From Archegozetes longisetosus (taxonomy: Eukaryota > Arthropoda > Arachnida > Sarcoptiformes > Trhypochthoniidae): a DNA stretch of 64,000 nucleotides. Of the stretch, positions 50,030 to 61,487 are shown in pieces (position 1 is the first letter of the stretch; the number at the start of each line of letters is the position of its first letter). A model generated the notes under the pieces. The model was given only the letters and a program-made list of their open reading frames with translations, searched no databases and had not been told where the DNA came from. The DNA lies in assembly GCA_018873245.2 (NCBI GenBank), contig JAEMBT020000007.1, positions 1,426,001 through 1,490,000 of the forward strand. The letters run 5' to 3'. The position numbers were made by a program, and so were the translations under genes.

Positions 50030-50235
50030 CCTGGTCCGGTTTATAGGAGTGTTCAGGTCTTTTTGAAAAACGAGGACCTGGGGCCTGGGCCTCTAACCCA
50101 GGACCCGAACTCGGACCTCTTGGAAAACTTAAGACCTGGGCTCGAACTCGGGCCTGGATCTCAAAACTCGGACCCGGACTTGAGACCATAGTTCTTCAGA
50201 TCTTTAAGGCTCGGCCTCAAGACCCTGACTCCGAT
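50030..50235. repeat. GGACCT/GGCCT-rich degenerate repeats (left block)
   Basis: Many irregular copies of GGACCT, GGGCCTG, CTCGGACC and AAGACC words, in a stretch much richer in GC than its flanks. It immediately precedes the hAT transposase fragment. The minus-strand Pro/Gly/Ser/Ala-rich ORF (49899-50189) is produced by this composition. Confidence 0.8.
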
Positions 50236-50239
50236 ACAA

Positions 50240-50645
50240 AACAAATTTGTAAATGAAATATCTGATAATGATTGGTTTTATACGAGAAATTGAGTGATAT
50301 TTTTGAAACCATTCAAAAAGGTAACAAACTTATATCAGGATCTAAGTATGTAAGCATATGCTTAGTTCTGCTAATTGTCAAAACTTTTTATGAACAATTA
50401 AATGATCACAATAATTCAGGTAGCAATTCGATTAAACCTTGTGCTGAAAATATGCTTTTGAAGCTTGATAAGTACAAAGATTTATTTGAAACTGATATCA
50501 CAAAACTTGCTGTTATATAATACTTGACCTTCGCTTGGAACTTGATTTCTTTGAGAATGATCAAACTGTAAAGCAAGTATTTGTTGATTTCTTCAAGATT
50601 TTGTCAATGAAAATATTTTGTCCATTATTAATTTTTGAGTTTTAA
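50240..50645 (+). pseudogene. hAT transposase fragment
   Basis: The frame at 50272-50520 reads YEKLSDIFETIQKGNKLISG then SKYVSICLVLLIVKTFYEQL, and CAENMLLKLDKYKDLFETD. This is the arrangement in hAT/BED-type transposases between the catalytic core and the dimerisation region. After a stop and a frame change it continues as LDLRLELDFFENDQTVKQVF up to about 50645, matching the LDPRFK-type segment. Only this internal piece is present, between two GGACCT-rich blocks, so it is non-functional. Confidence 0.75.
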
Positions 50646-50830
50646 GGGGAGTCCGAGTCCAGGACCTGAAGTCTTCATCAAAGACCCGGATCCGGACTCG
50701 GACCTGGACCTGGACCTGAACCTGGACCTGGACCTGGACCTGGACCTGGACTTCTGCCAAATATAAGGACTCGGACTTTAGGACCTCAGGACCTCTGGTC
50801 CCAGGTCTTTAACCATCTTGAAGTCCGAAC
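50646..50830. repeat. (GGACCT)n minisatellite (right block)
   Basis: Regular 6-bp GGACCT units, about nine in a row with one GAACCT variant, at about 50698-50752. Less regular GGACTC and GGACCTC words flank them up to 50830. With the left block they frame the hAT fragment and are likely subterminal repeats of one composite element. Confidence 0.85.
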
Positions 50831-51999
50831 TCGCTCATCTGTAGGTTCATCAATTTATAAAATATTTGATTCTTTAGATTAACTGTTATTAACAAGTGTT
50901 ACGCAAATACAGAGGCGTAACTCATTATTGAGTTTATTTAGATTCTTGTAAGAATTAATATTTAACTTGAAAAAATATGTCTGCACTTTGAGAAAATTGC
51001 TTTCGATGTCTATTTTGTAAAATATCCCAACTACACCATCAGAGATTAAGGCAGAGGTACAGTTATGTCAGAATAGATTCTACCAGTTATAAAAATTAAC
51101 TTATTAGGGATTAAAATTCAACTTAAAATGGAGTTAACTTAAGCAAAATAAAACTTCTATCAATAATTAAGTTTTATTCGATTGCTCGATTTCAAATGAT
51201 TTTATGCTAGATGGCTGATTATCCACTAGTGAAATGCTGCTTTTGTTAGTCATTTCTTACATATTAATCAACACTGATTCATTCTCATCCAAAGTTATGA
51301 AGCTTTGATCTTGATTGAACTTTCAAAAAATTTTATTTCTCCGATATTACATACTTAGTGTATCAACGGTAAAACAATTTTTAACTGTCTATCAATAATC
51401 AATTACATTATTTAATCGATCAATTTTTGTTATTAATAAATCTACTAAAACACGAATATGTTTGCTTAGTTTAAAAATTTTGAGACATAGAATAAAGTGC
51501 AAACTCTAATCACGAATTTTTTGTTATAAACAAATATTAACAAAAAATTGTTCAAAAGTTTGTTCTTTATAAGCGACGTACTATCGGAACAAACAATCTA
51601 AACAAAACAAATAACTATTACTTCAATTTTGTTATCCTAATTAAATATCAAATGTTTTGTTTCAATTTCATCCCTATTTATGAACTCTGTACAGTTACTA
51701 TTTTTTTCAATTCCTGTCTGTATATCTGTACACTGAGTGCAATCCTGCACAGGTGGTAAGTCTGTTTATAAATTGCGCGACTTTCAATGTTTGAGCAAGC
51801 TTAACTTAAAATATTTATATGGTTTCAAATACAAATATTTAAGTTGGAGTTTTTTACAAATATTTTCAGCTATAATTGACGATATAAAGATTTCCGAATT
51901 GCTAATTAAATCAAATTACTATTGAATCATTCAATAATTGGTTCATCAGTTTGTAGTCGTTAGATTCAACGAAAATTTGTTCTACAATTTATTCTGAGA
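50831..51999. other. Spacer upstream of chitin-binding gene
   Basis: AT-rich, no gene recognised. The short ORF at 51737-51925 has no family resemblance. Confidence 0.5.
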
Positions 52000-52538
52000 A
52001 TGATTATGATGAGCTTCATTTTTGCTCTATTGGTTCTGATTTCTTTTAAAAACTTTCAAGTCAACGCAAGTAAGTTTATGCTGACGAGCTAATCTTTGAA
52101 ACTAAAACTTCATGACTTTGATTTTGAGCTTAATTTTTTATTTTTGAATCACACTGAATAGAAAATTTTTACTTTTATAAAGTTAGTTATACATAAGAAG
52201 TTTCAAATGGGATTAAAAAACTAAGAATTTATTTCAAAAATACATTAAGTCAATCAATATGATACTCCTAAAGAAAGGTTGATTAATTGAATTTTTCAAA
52301 TATAGATGATCAAACAACGGAGTTCATATGTCCAGAGGACGATATAGCAAAAGGTTGCACAGGGCCAAAGGACTGTCTCTATCCAGATCCTAGTAATCTC
52401 AGAGGATACATAAGATGCGATGAAGCCGGAAAAGTCATTTACTTTAAATGTCCGCTATGTTACAAATGGAAAGATAATAAAAAGGAATGCGGCTGGCCTT
52501 CATCGGGGACTTGTGGCATATTAAAGCGAAGACGATGA
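52000..52538 (+). CDS. Secreted peritrophin-type chitin-binding protein, two exons
   Basis: Exon 1 (52000-52069) encodes a complete signal peptide, MIMMSFIFALLVLISF to VNA. A 236-bp intron (GTAAGT at 52070, ATAG ending at 52305) joins in phase 1 to exon 2 (52306-52538), giving ANDQTTEFICPED and a protein of about 100 residues. The mature part has eight cysteines. The C-terminal six include the pattern of a type-2 chitin-binding (peritrophin-A, CBM14) domain: CLYPDPSNLRGYIRC, then IYFKCPLCYKW, then ECGWPSSGTC. Single-domain proteins of this kind bind chitin in cuticle or the peritrophic matrix of arthropods. It ends KRRR. A start at 52287 inside the intron, suggested by an uninterrupted frame, would lose the signal peptide and is less likely. 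Confidence 0.85.
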
Positions 52539-54970
52539 TTACTACCAAACTATTTTTGCGACAACTAAATTAAAAATATCAACTAGTGTTCTGCATCAAT
52601 ATTTAGATTGAGATACAAAATTAACCCTTAACATATCTAACTCTTAAAGTTGTTATAGCTAGATTACTCCTGCTTCTGCTATTGTTTGTTCAGATCAATA
52701 TTCCTAACAATAATGTCTGGTTCTTTTATTACAATATCTTGAAATCAAAGAGATGTTGATTCTAGAATTTGGAATATTTCTATACACATTAGGATAGAGC
52801 TGTTGTGAATAGTTTGATGATTTTATCGGTCAATACAAATAAAAAAATATAACTATTTCTCTGAATATTTTCAAATATATAACTTGTTTTCCAAATAAAA
52901 TATTAAAGAGCTATAAAAATAAATTGATTCGAAATAGAGTAATTATACTTCAGAAAAATAAAGCTTACTGTTTAGAATGAAAGTGGATTAAATGAATTTA
53001 TTCTTATTTCTGAAAATTTTAAAAGCTTCCAAGTTTAATTAATATATTCAAAAAAGGAATTAATATTTTAGTTATATTATCTAATAGTTGAATGAGTAAA
53101 ATTTTTGAAGCTGAGGTGCAAGCTTCTTATACTACAAAGGTTGTGAATCAGAACTAATGAGGGAAATAAATCTATACACTTCAGGGATGTGTTCACCTGA
53201 CAGACGGTTCGTTGCCCAACGAATCGTTTGCCCGATAAGCATTGGTTCAAGACCAGTCTACAGACATTCCATTTGTCTACGGTCAACTGATTGTCGAACA
53301 AAAGATTTGTAAGTCAAATAATCTGTTGGGTAAATTATTTTCAGGTGAACGTATGAGACCTATGTTTTAGGCAATGCAATAACGATATTCCCATAATACA
53401 ACGTCTTAGTCTTGTTTTTTCTCGATGATACATTATATTTCGTGTCATCTGTTTCAATCGATTCTGACTAAAAGTAACCGCAAATTAAATATTTGTTTAG
53501 GTTAGGTTAGTTTTCAAAATAGCTGCAGTTAATTAAAAATATCGAAATTATTACACTTTCATCTAGAATTCAGAGAATAATTTAATTCGTTTGAGTAGCA
53601 GGTACCCAGAATATAAATTTCCGGATTTGGCTAGGGATTCAGAATCTTTTTCTAGATCTCTTTGGAAAAGTAACTTTTTAATCTTATATAACAGAGTTGA
53701 CAGATTCATGGTCTTTTGAACCCGATATTCATCAAATTCAAGAGTTCAATTTTTCAAAAATTTAAAATCGAATCCCAGTTCAAATAATTCCCCGATTTTT
53801 ACCACCGAATCATAAAATTTATCGTAACTAGAAAATGCAGACCCTTCATATATTCATTTGGTTAATTAACGTTCAATTTAGAATATTGCAAAATCCAAGT
53901 TTCGCGTCCAAATATATTATAGTTTTGAATTTAATTAAAAATTTTTATCATTTCAAATGAGATCTCAGACAACTTTGCAATCTATATTAAGAGTCTGTAT
54001 CTAATTTAGAGTCGCTCGTAGCTAACTTGATTCTTGGGCGAGCCGTCCATATTGAGCAACTCCTTCCAAATTTAATTTTTTAATATTCTTTATTTCGCAC
54101 TGTTAATCTTTCAATATTTCTAATTTATCATTTAAAATGTTGAAGAGTTAAAATGATTTCAAAATTAAATTCTCTTAAAAAGTTCAATAGTTTTGATAAA
54201 TTTGACTAGTATTTTCTAAAATCTATAACATATAAATAAGTCATTCCCGAAATTGGAAAATATGAATTCAATTTTCGTTGATCAATTTCGAATAAATATA
54301 TTCTGAAGCAAGTTCTCCAAAAAACTCATTTTCATTAGCTTGTAGTCTTTTTGAATGTGCAAAATTTTAAATAAAAAATGACATTTAATCTGATTCTGTT
54401 CACTCTAGGAACGGAATCCAAACTATTTTGAAGAGTTTTAAATATTCTATTGAATCTAAAAATATTTAGAAATAACAAGCAGTTAATAATAATTAATAAT
54501 TTTTCAGCGTAATGGAACAATAATAATCATATGAAATTTATTACTCATTCAAATTAAGAACAAATTTAAAAGTTTCTATTTTCATTTAAACACGCTTTTT
54601 AAATCTGAGAGAGAAAACAATAATATTTCAAAACTTGAACGAAACATTTAAAATTGTTTAAGCCGATAAGAATTGCACACTTATTGGACCTACTTCTTAT
54701 ACCGATATCTTTTTAGATATTCTTTAAACGAATCTCACGATGTATATTTTGTAAGATCAATTCATTGAAATTTTCTTTTAAGGTCTATATCATTTGAACT
54801 ATATTGCTCAATTCAAATTTTATCATGTTTCCTCTCTCACAATTATAAAGCTATTTAATGCTATTGAACAGTCTTTTAATATTAGAATTAAATAGTTAAA
54901 AGTCTTTTATTTGGGTTTCATTTTAGATTTTAAGAGCTTATTTCAAGCCTAGAAGTCAAAAAGTTGTAAG
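52539..54970. other. AT-rich stretch, nothing coding recognised
   Basis: No gene recognised. AATAAA words near 52839-52905 could serve the upstream gene. A short interstitial TTAGG run (TTAGGTTAGGTTAG) lies at 53497-53510. The ORFs at 53077-53301 and 54335-54520 are unconvincing. Confidence 0.5.
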
Positions 54971-56020
54971 AATCTTTTCCTATAATGGAGTCTCAAAACA
55001 GATTGGTGGAAATAACAGTTAAAATCTGTTGAAAATCCAAGATCGATGTATCTTAAACACCAAAATCGACAAATTAGCTGCCGCTGGGACTATTATCAAA
55101 GTTAAATTAACGATTAATTAGTTAATTAATTATGAAGCAATGCAAATTTCTTTGAAAGTTTAGAGCAAAGTGATTATGCGCTTTATTAAAATAGAGTTCT
55201 ATACTGATTCGCAAACTTTTATTACAAAGTTTACGAACTTATTAAACTTAAATTAGATAAAAAAACAGTTAGTTTTCAATGTTTTCAACGTTACAGTTAT
55301 GTAATAAAAGTTTGCGAATCAGTGTAGAACTCTATTTTAACAAAGCGCATAATCACTTTGCTCTAAACTTTCAAAGAAGTTTGCATTGCTTCATAATTAA
55401 TTAACTAATTAATCGTTAATTATTGTTATATTAAAACCAAAAAGTATTTTAATTTGCTTTGTAAACTTTCTATTTGTTATGAGAATGAAAGTAAAACTCT
55501 TATTTCGTTATGACTATAAAAGGTTTTGTTTAGTTCGCTCTAATTGTAAAAGCAAATTCTTATTCTAATTTAATTACAATAGGAAATTAATTGTTATGGG
55601 AATCTAATACTGGAATGCTTGAACATCCCTTTTTAGGAATAACTTTTCTTAAAATTATAACTCAAAAATATTCTTAAACATCCTTTTATTAATTAGTCAG
55701 AAGAGTATAAAAAGAGAGAGAGAGTAATAGAGTAGAAATTAAGTGAGTTAGTAAGAGAGTGAGAGAGAGCTTAGACTCTGTGCGATACATTTAAATCTTT
55801 ATGTATTATCATTCAATTTATATTTTAATAAAGATTGTTAATTGTTAAAGTCAGAGTTCTTATTTCGCTATATAAAAATCCACTCTCACATTATGATCAT
55901 AGTCCCAGTGGCTGTTAATTTGTCAATTTTGGAGTTTAAGATACATCGATCTTGGAGTTTCAATCGATTTTAACTAGCATTTTCACCAATCGGTTCCGAG
56001 ACTTTATATCAGAAATCCCA
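54971..56020. mobile_element. Palindromic foldback element split by a solo LTR
   Basis: The left arm (54971-55226) and right arm (55300-55423 continued at 55891-56020) are reverse complements over roughly 250 bp with scattered mismatches. The loop is about 73 bp (55227-55299). Shared blocks include GATCGATGTATCTTAAAC, AGTGATTATGCGCTTT and TGATTCGCAAACTTTTATTA. The right arm is cut in two by the 467-bp LTR. Taking the LTR and one target duplication out rejoins TAATTAT to GATCATAG and restores the palindrome. No coding capacity is seen. Confidence 0.85.
55424..55890 (+). mobile_element. Solo LTR, 467 bp (copy 1)
   Basis: Starts TGTTATATTAAAACC and ends ACTCTCACA (TG...CA), flanked by the 4-bp duplication TTAT at 55420-55423 and 55891-55894. 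A TATA box (GTATAAAAAGAG) near 55709 and AATAAA near 55830 are placed as in an LTR promoter/polyadenylation region. A GA-rich stretch follows the TATA box. A 4-bp duplication is typical of Gypsy-type retrotransposons, though the clade cannot be fixed without internal sequence. It is a product of LTR-LTR recombination. Confidence 0.9.
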
Positions 56021-57242
56021 ATATACAAAAAATTCTTTAGTATTTGATAATACATTAAGTCTCAACTTTTATATAATATTTTTAAATCGGACAAATAAAT
56101 TTTATTTTTCAATTTTCTGTTAAAAAATACAATATTCTGTTAAAAAATACAATATTCAGGCACATATGCTTTCGTTGACTTTGATAATCACACTTTGAAA
56201 TTCATTGTTACTATGATTCAATTATTCAGCACAATAGTATAGCTTCTTATTGTATAAGATAGGTAACCTCTTTTGATAATAATTACAACTCAGACATATT
56301 CAATATTGAAATTGTTTTACATTGAAAAATGGCAAGTTTGAATAACATAAAAACAGGAAATAAATAAAATGATATAAAGTCAAACATTAGAATAAATATA
56401 TAAGTATTAGCAATTGCTTATTGATAATCACCCCTCTTAATAGATTTTACTTTTGTGTTATTGTCTTGTTCTATATAATACATATTAAGTTAGACCAGTA
56501 CATATACAAATGTATATATGTAACTATTTTTATTGGTTATTTTGTTTAGATATATCAAATATCGATAAACTCAAGCTTACTGCATACATAATTCTAAAAT
56601 TTAGATAAGATTTGAATATCAAATGGTCAGTGATGCCCGATATATAAATCTCGGTGAATTATCCGGCCCAGATCTCGATACAAATTCATATTTAACCTCG
56701 TTCATCCAATTTTTTTGCGCACGAATTTCGTTTAATTGTTGCTTCATCGATTTCTATTTAAGAAAATACCGGTAATCATAGTATGAAATAAGAAAGAATT
56801 TTTTGTGCAATATTGTATAATATATCATCTTCAAGGTCACTTAGTATAAAACATAATGTATCAACACTTATGAAGTTTATTTACTGTCGATCTAATCAGA
56901 GAATACAAAGCTAAAGGAAAGTGTTCTGTTCATTAGATGTTGGCAGTTTCTTATTAACTTGATAAAACTTTAAACTGTTGAGTGATTTCATTATTGGTAT
57001 TAAAGTTTTATTTGCGAATTATTTTCTCATTAATACTCTTAAGGTATCATTTTCAGACTTTCTATCCTATATAGAACATTCGAAATCTGTAGAATAAGGT
57101 CAAACTCTTACGTTTGGTAACAATAATTCGAGGGTATCTCTGGCTAACGATAAAGTATTTTTGATTGTACACTCTTTCTATTAATTGAAATATCTGCCGA
57201 CCTGATTAATTGACATGAACGGTTAATACAATCCCAATCACG
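56021..57242. other. Spacer downstream of the kinase gene
   Basis: AT-rich; no gene recognised. It holds the 3' flank of the minus-strand kinase gene, which ends at 57243. Confidence 0.5.
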
Positions 57243-59697
57243 CTAAGATACTAAACATACATTTTTATCAAGTTTGAAGGGTAAACCATATGCTTCTTTC
57301 AACTGCAAGATAAGTTTATGAGCTGCATGATTTTCAGCTTCTTTTTTTGATGAACCTTCTTTTCCAACACAAGAGTATTCTGTAACAAAATGAGACTCAT
57401 GAATATACTGTTTCTAACCAACTCTAACTACCTTTACTCTTGGTTTCGTGATTTCCATCACTATTTGAGTTTTTCATAGAACTGGTTGTCCTCGAAGTAG
57501 TGGCTGAAGCTGTTCCAGCAGCTTTATCAGAATCGTAAGATTGGCTCTTGTTCATCTGATCAAATTAATTTTGAAATCATAAAAAATGACATAATCTGAT
57601 TTCAAGTATTATAATTAGTCAGTCTACTATTTGAACTTACATCAGAGAATCGCTTCGAGTTGAAACTTGTCTTGACTGATAGGAAATAATCTATGAAATT
57701 TTTATTAATGTCAGTTTCTCGATTCTTATCACTTTGCATTTTCAATGTAGTTTCTGAGAGATCGCCAATTAAAACTCTCCAAAGTTCGGGTTTATCCAAA
57801 ATATTAGAGCATGATGGTCTCTTATTCCGGTCACGTTGAATTAGGTCCTTCGAAAGTTTAGCAACAAATTCATATTTATTTCGGTTGATTCCTCTGCCAT
57901 TTGCACTAAAGAACATTTCTTTTTAGAAATCAATAATAAAGAATGTATAATAAACTTACTGTGAAGGGTTACTTTCTGTATCAAATAATTGGGAAACAAT
58001 AATTCCTAAGCTATACATATCAGCTTTCACATCATAGCTTCTATTTATCATAACTTCAGGTGCGATATACCCATTAGTTCCTCGGTTCTTTGTATGTGTT
58101 TGCTTAGAAAATTCATGAAAAGTAGCCAAACCAAAATCTGCTATCTTGATAAAACGTCCATTGTCTCCATATGATAAAAGAATGTTGCTTGGTTTCAAGT
58201 CTCGGTGAATTATAGCATCTTTATTCGAATCATCGTGTAAATATGACACACCTTCCAGTATTTCGTTGAATAATTCGCATGAAATATATTGATGAATTAA
58301 CGAAAATTCAGATAATTCATTATTTGACTCTGGATACAGCTCAGCTATCACACGTTCTAGTGTTAGAGGGCAATAATCCATCTGAATAAGCAATTCTGGG
58401 TCATCTTCATCTGTATTTTTGAATTAAGAAATATTGATTAAAGACTGCGAATATAAGTAATCATAATGTAAATTATCGTGAAACAAAATTTTGATGTATC
58501 ACTTATATATGTTCTGCTTGCTTAAAATTTATGCCTCAAGTGTTTGCCTCTAGTTTCTTTGAACTCTTAGGTGCTAAAACACTTGAATTATTGTTCTTTG
58601 AATTGGTTTGAGCCAAAATACATCGCATTAACAAATAATTTTAGTCCATATAAAGGTTGATGAAAGCTATATAAGCGATAGAGCTATATAAGTTTCCACA
58701 AAGAAAATTAGTTTCTCTCTCTCTCTTGATATTAAACTCATATTTTCTAGCAATGTAGTTCATAGCTCATCTATATCTGTTATTTTGCACTATTCATTGT
58801 GTTAATTATGGATAAATCTAAATTTTTTATATAAGACTCTTTATTAGGAAATCTCTATTGATTGCATCCCTACTCTAGTGTCCATTGAAACTCAATCCTC
58901 AACCGGAAAATCTATTATGCATATAAAATTTTTACGCTTTATATTTTGTTCGATCTATTTCATATTGAGTAATGATGATGTTACAAAATAAATGTAACAT
59001 TATGCATTTCAAATATTTATCATTTATCAGTTATCAAATTCCACAATATACCCTATTTGCTTAATTAGAAGATATACATTTATTTATATTTTATAAGAAC
59101 ATCTATCTTGAATAATGAAGGACAAGATATAATAAAATAACATCAAAAACAAAGTTATACATACAACACTGAAACCATGCAGATCTATATTGTAGAAGGA
59201 AATCATTTTTCAGAACAGACATCATTTTAATTTCTTTATACATTGAATTGAATGTTTTCAAATTTTCTTCTAAAAATATGAAGTTATGATTAATGTAAGT
59301 AACGAAAATTTAGCTTCAAAATACCTCTTGTGTATGCTTTTTGGAAAGCTTGCCTTTTGATAGCATAAACTTGATCATCAAATTTACTTCTCACTTTATA
59401 AACAGCACCAAAACCACCATGAGCTATCAGACTATCTGTATCTGAAAACTCATTTTCATAACGCCCATTTTGCATGAAAAGTTGCCCGTCAGCCGAGTTA
59501 TCGAAGGTATTTCTGTATGATAGGCTCAAAGTTTTATAGTTTAAGCCACAATCATTTATCTCAATTTTCAAATCCATCTTCTCATTTACAAAACTAATTA
59601 AATCTTCATAGCTTTTTTTAAATTCTCTATTTTTAATTTCGATTTCATGGGCAAATGCCCACAACAAAGAATTCAAATATTCGATGCTAACACTCAT
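57243..59697 (-). CDS. eIF2-alpha-kinase-like (PKR-type) kinase with C-terminal half dsRBD, six exons
   Basis: Exons, all with GT-AG borders and consistent phases: 59697-59325, 59269-59165, 58410-57960, 57905-57641, 57555-57432, 57379-57243 (484 residues). Introns are 55, 754, 54, 85 and 52 bp. Residues 1-85 are unassigned. The kinase domain follows: glycine loop LIAHGGFGAVYKV (90-102), ATP-binding Lys114 in YAIKR, alpha-C Glu137 in YKEIKMMSVL, LLIQMDYCPLTL as in PKR/GCN2/PERK/HRI, then an acidic-tinged insert. Next come catalytic HRD (228-230) in IIHRDLKPSN, DFG (251-253), APE (276-278) and the KRPS helix. The first glycine of the loop is replaced by Ala-His. A Ser/Thr-rich linker leads to GKEGSSKKEAENHAAHKL, which matches the third strand and second helix of a dsRNA-binding domain; the first half of that domain is not seen. 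Expected role: phosphorylating eIF2-alpha under stress. The dsRNA link is inference. Upstream exons are possible. Confidence 0.85.
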
Positions 59698-61049
59698 TTT
59701 CAAAGAAGAATTTAAAGTTTATTACATCAAATGAAGTTATACAATAACTAAAGGAAAGCCAAAGAAATAATATATATGATATTTTTATCTATGACTTTCA
59801 TTATTGAATTTAATACAAGTATCAGATAGAGAGCATTTCTTAACATCAATAATGATTGTTTTAATGAAACTGATCACAATTAGTATTCGTTTGGCATCGC
59901 CACAACCAGTAACATCATTATTTTTGTTTTTTATAGTAGCTTGTAAGTCTTATTATCTTAAAAATTGAGTTGAATAAGCATATGAAAATAGATTAGATAA
60001 TTAATTGAAATAATATGAACTCTAGTGTAAATTATGAGAATTTATCGAACAATGACATTTGAACTAAAACAAAACGATTTGATAAAGTTCTTAACAATTG
60101 ATAGAACTTTATTCTATAGGATTCTATGAATAAATTAACGCCTACTTTGTTGTAGGTCAGAATGAATATAACCTTTCATAATCTATCAACTAGAAAACGA
60201 TCAAAAACTAGTCTTATATTGAGAAATGGTAAACATTTGTTGAACGCAACAGTTTCTTATAAGGATATAAAGTCAAATTTGAGTCAATTTCGTCTCATAG
60301 GTAAAATAAATTAGTAAAAGAATAAATTAGTAAGCTTTGTGAAAATCCTAATTTAAAACTGATTTAATAATAAAATCTATCAACGAAGTTAGAGTTGCCA
60401 CTCGCCCAATTTTTAAACGGATAGTCTAAACATTTGATTAGAGAGTTCACAAATCCAGTTTATTTGAAGATTCTTATCTATACCAAATATGAGATTAGCT
60501 GAAGTAACAGAGTACTTTCAACAGAATAAACGAAAATACATTAATAACTTATTAGAGTGAGTTCGAAACATAAATATCAAAATAATAAATCAATCTTCAC
60601 GCCGATGAAGAAAATTAGACATTAATGACATCTTTTTAGTGAAATTTGTGTACAGTTTCCCCTAATAATTTGTGTCCAGCTTTCCGTCAGGAAAGAGATG
60701 ACTATTAATTTTATAGGAAAATATGAATTACTCACTTATAATTGCATCAAAATTCAAAAACTGATCAAGTTATTGATATTTCGAAACTAACAAAAAATTT
60801 CTTTTATAAAATATTAGTTATTACAAAGTTTCAGAAAATCGAATATGTTTATTCATTGATTGAAGAGAATTCTCAAAACATAATATTGACTAAAAAATTG
60901 TACTACAAATTTTACAGTAATTTTTAAAACATTTTCAAAATTAAGATCTCATCGGTCCTGTGTCGCTTACCGTTAATTTTAGTGCTTTAAAATATTGATT
61001 TAAACTAAACTTATAAAATATCGTGTTGAAAGATACCAGTAGAGGATGT
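59698..61049. other. Kinase 5' flank and spacer
   Basis: AT-rich. Sequence just above 59697 is the kinase 5' flank and contains no further exon I can recognise. A plus-strand frame at about 59863-59945 (MKLITISIRLASPQ, then hydrophobic LFLFFIVAC, then GTAAGT) could be a signal-peptide exon, but nothing downstream joins to it. Confidence 0.45.
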
Positions 61050-61487
61050 TGTGAGAGTGGATTTTCATATAGCGAAATAACAACTCTTAGGCTAACAATT
61101 AAATATCTTTATTAATTGATTGAATGATAATACACAAAGGTTTAAATGTGTCACTCAGAGTGTAAGCTCACTCTTATATTTCTGGCCTATTACTCTCTCT
61201 TTTTATACTTTTCTGACTAATTAATAAATGGATGTTAAGAATATTTTCGAGTTATAATTTTAAGAACTTTATTCCTAAAAAGGGATGTTTAAGCATTCCA
61301 ATATTAGATTCTCATAATGATTAATTTCCTTTTATAGTTAATTCAGACTAAGAATTTACTTTTACAATAAAAACGGACTGAGCATAACCTTGTATAGTAA
61401 TAACAGAATAAGAATTTCATTCTCATAATCATAACAAATAAAAAGTTCACAAAACAAATTAAAATAATTTTTGTTTTAATACAACAA
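61050..61487 (-). mobile_element. Solo LTR, 438 bp (copy 2)
   Basis: The reverse complement aligns along its length to the LTR at 55424-55890. On the plus strand it starts TGTGAGAGTGG and ends TAATACAACA. It is flanked by the 4-bp duplication ATGT at 61046-61049 and 61488-61491. The TATA region (complement of TCTCTTTTTATACTTTTCTG) is conserved. The shared length, termini and duplication size confirm the family. Confidence 0.9.

Noticed and set aside
49899-50189. Pro/Gly/Ser/Ala-rich minus-strand ORF
   Set aside because: Generated by the GGACCT/GGGCCT repeat composition; no start context or homology.
58620-58720. Candidate kinase exon reading ETNFLCGNLYSSIAYIAF
   Set aside because: It resembled an alpha-C segment but had no usable donor or phase; the segment at 59269-59165 fits phase, splice sites and motif far better.
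59863-59945. Possible signal-peptide exon (MKLITISIRLASPQ) followed by GTAAGT
   Set aside because: No downstream exon in a compatible phase encodes anything recognisable, and the N-terminal half is not typical of a signal peptide.
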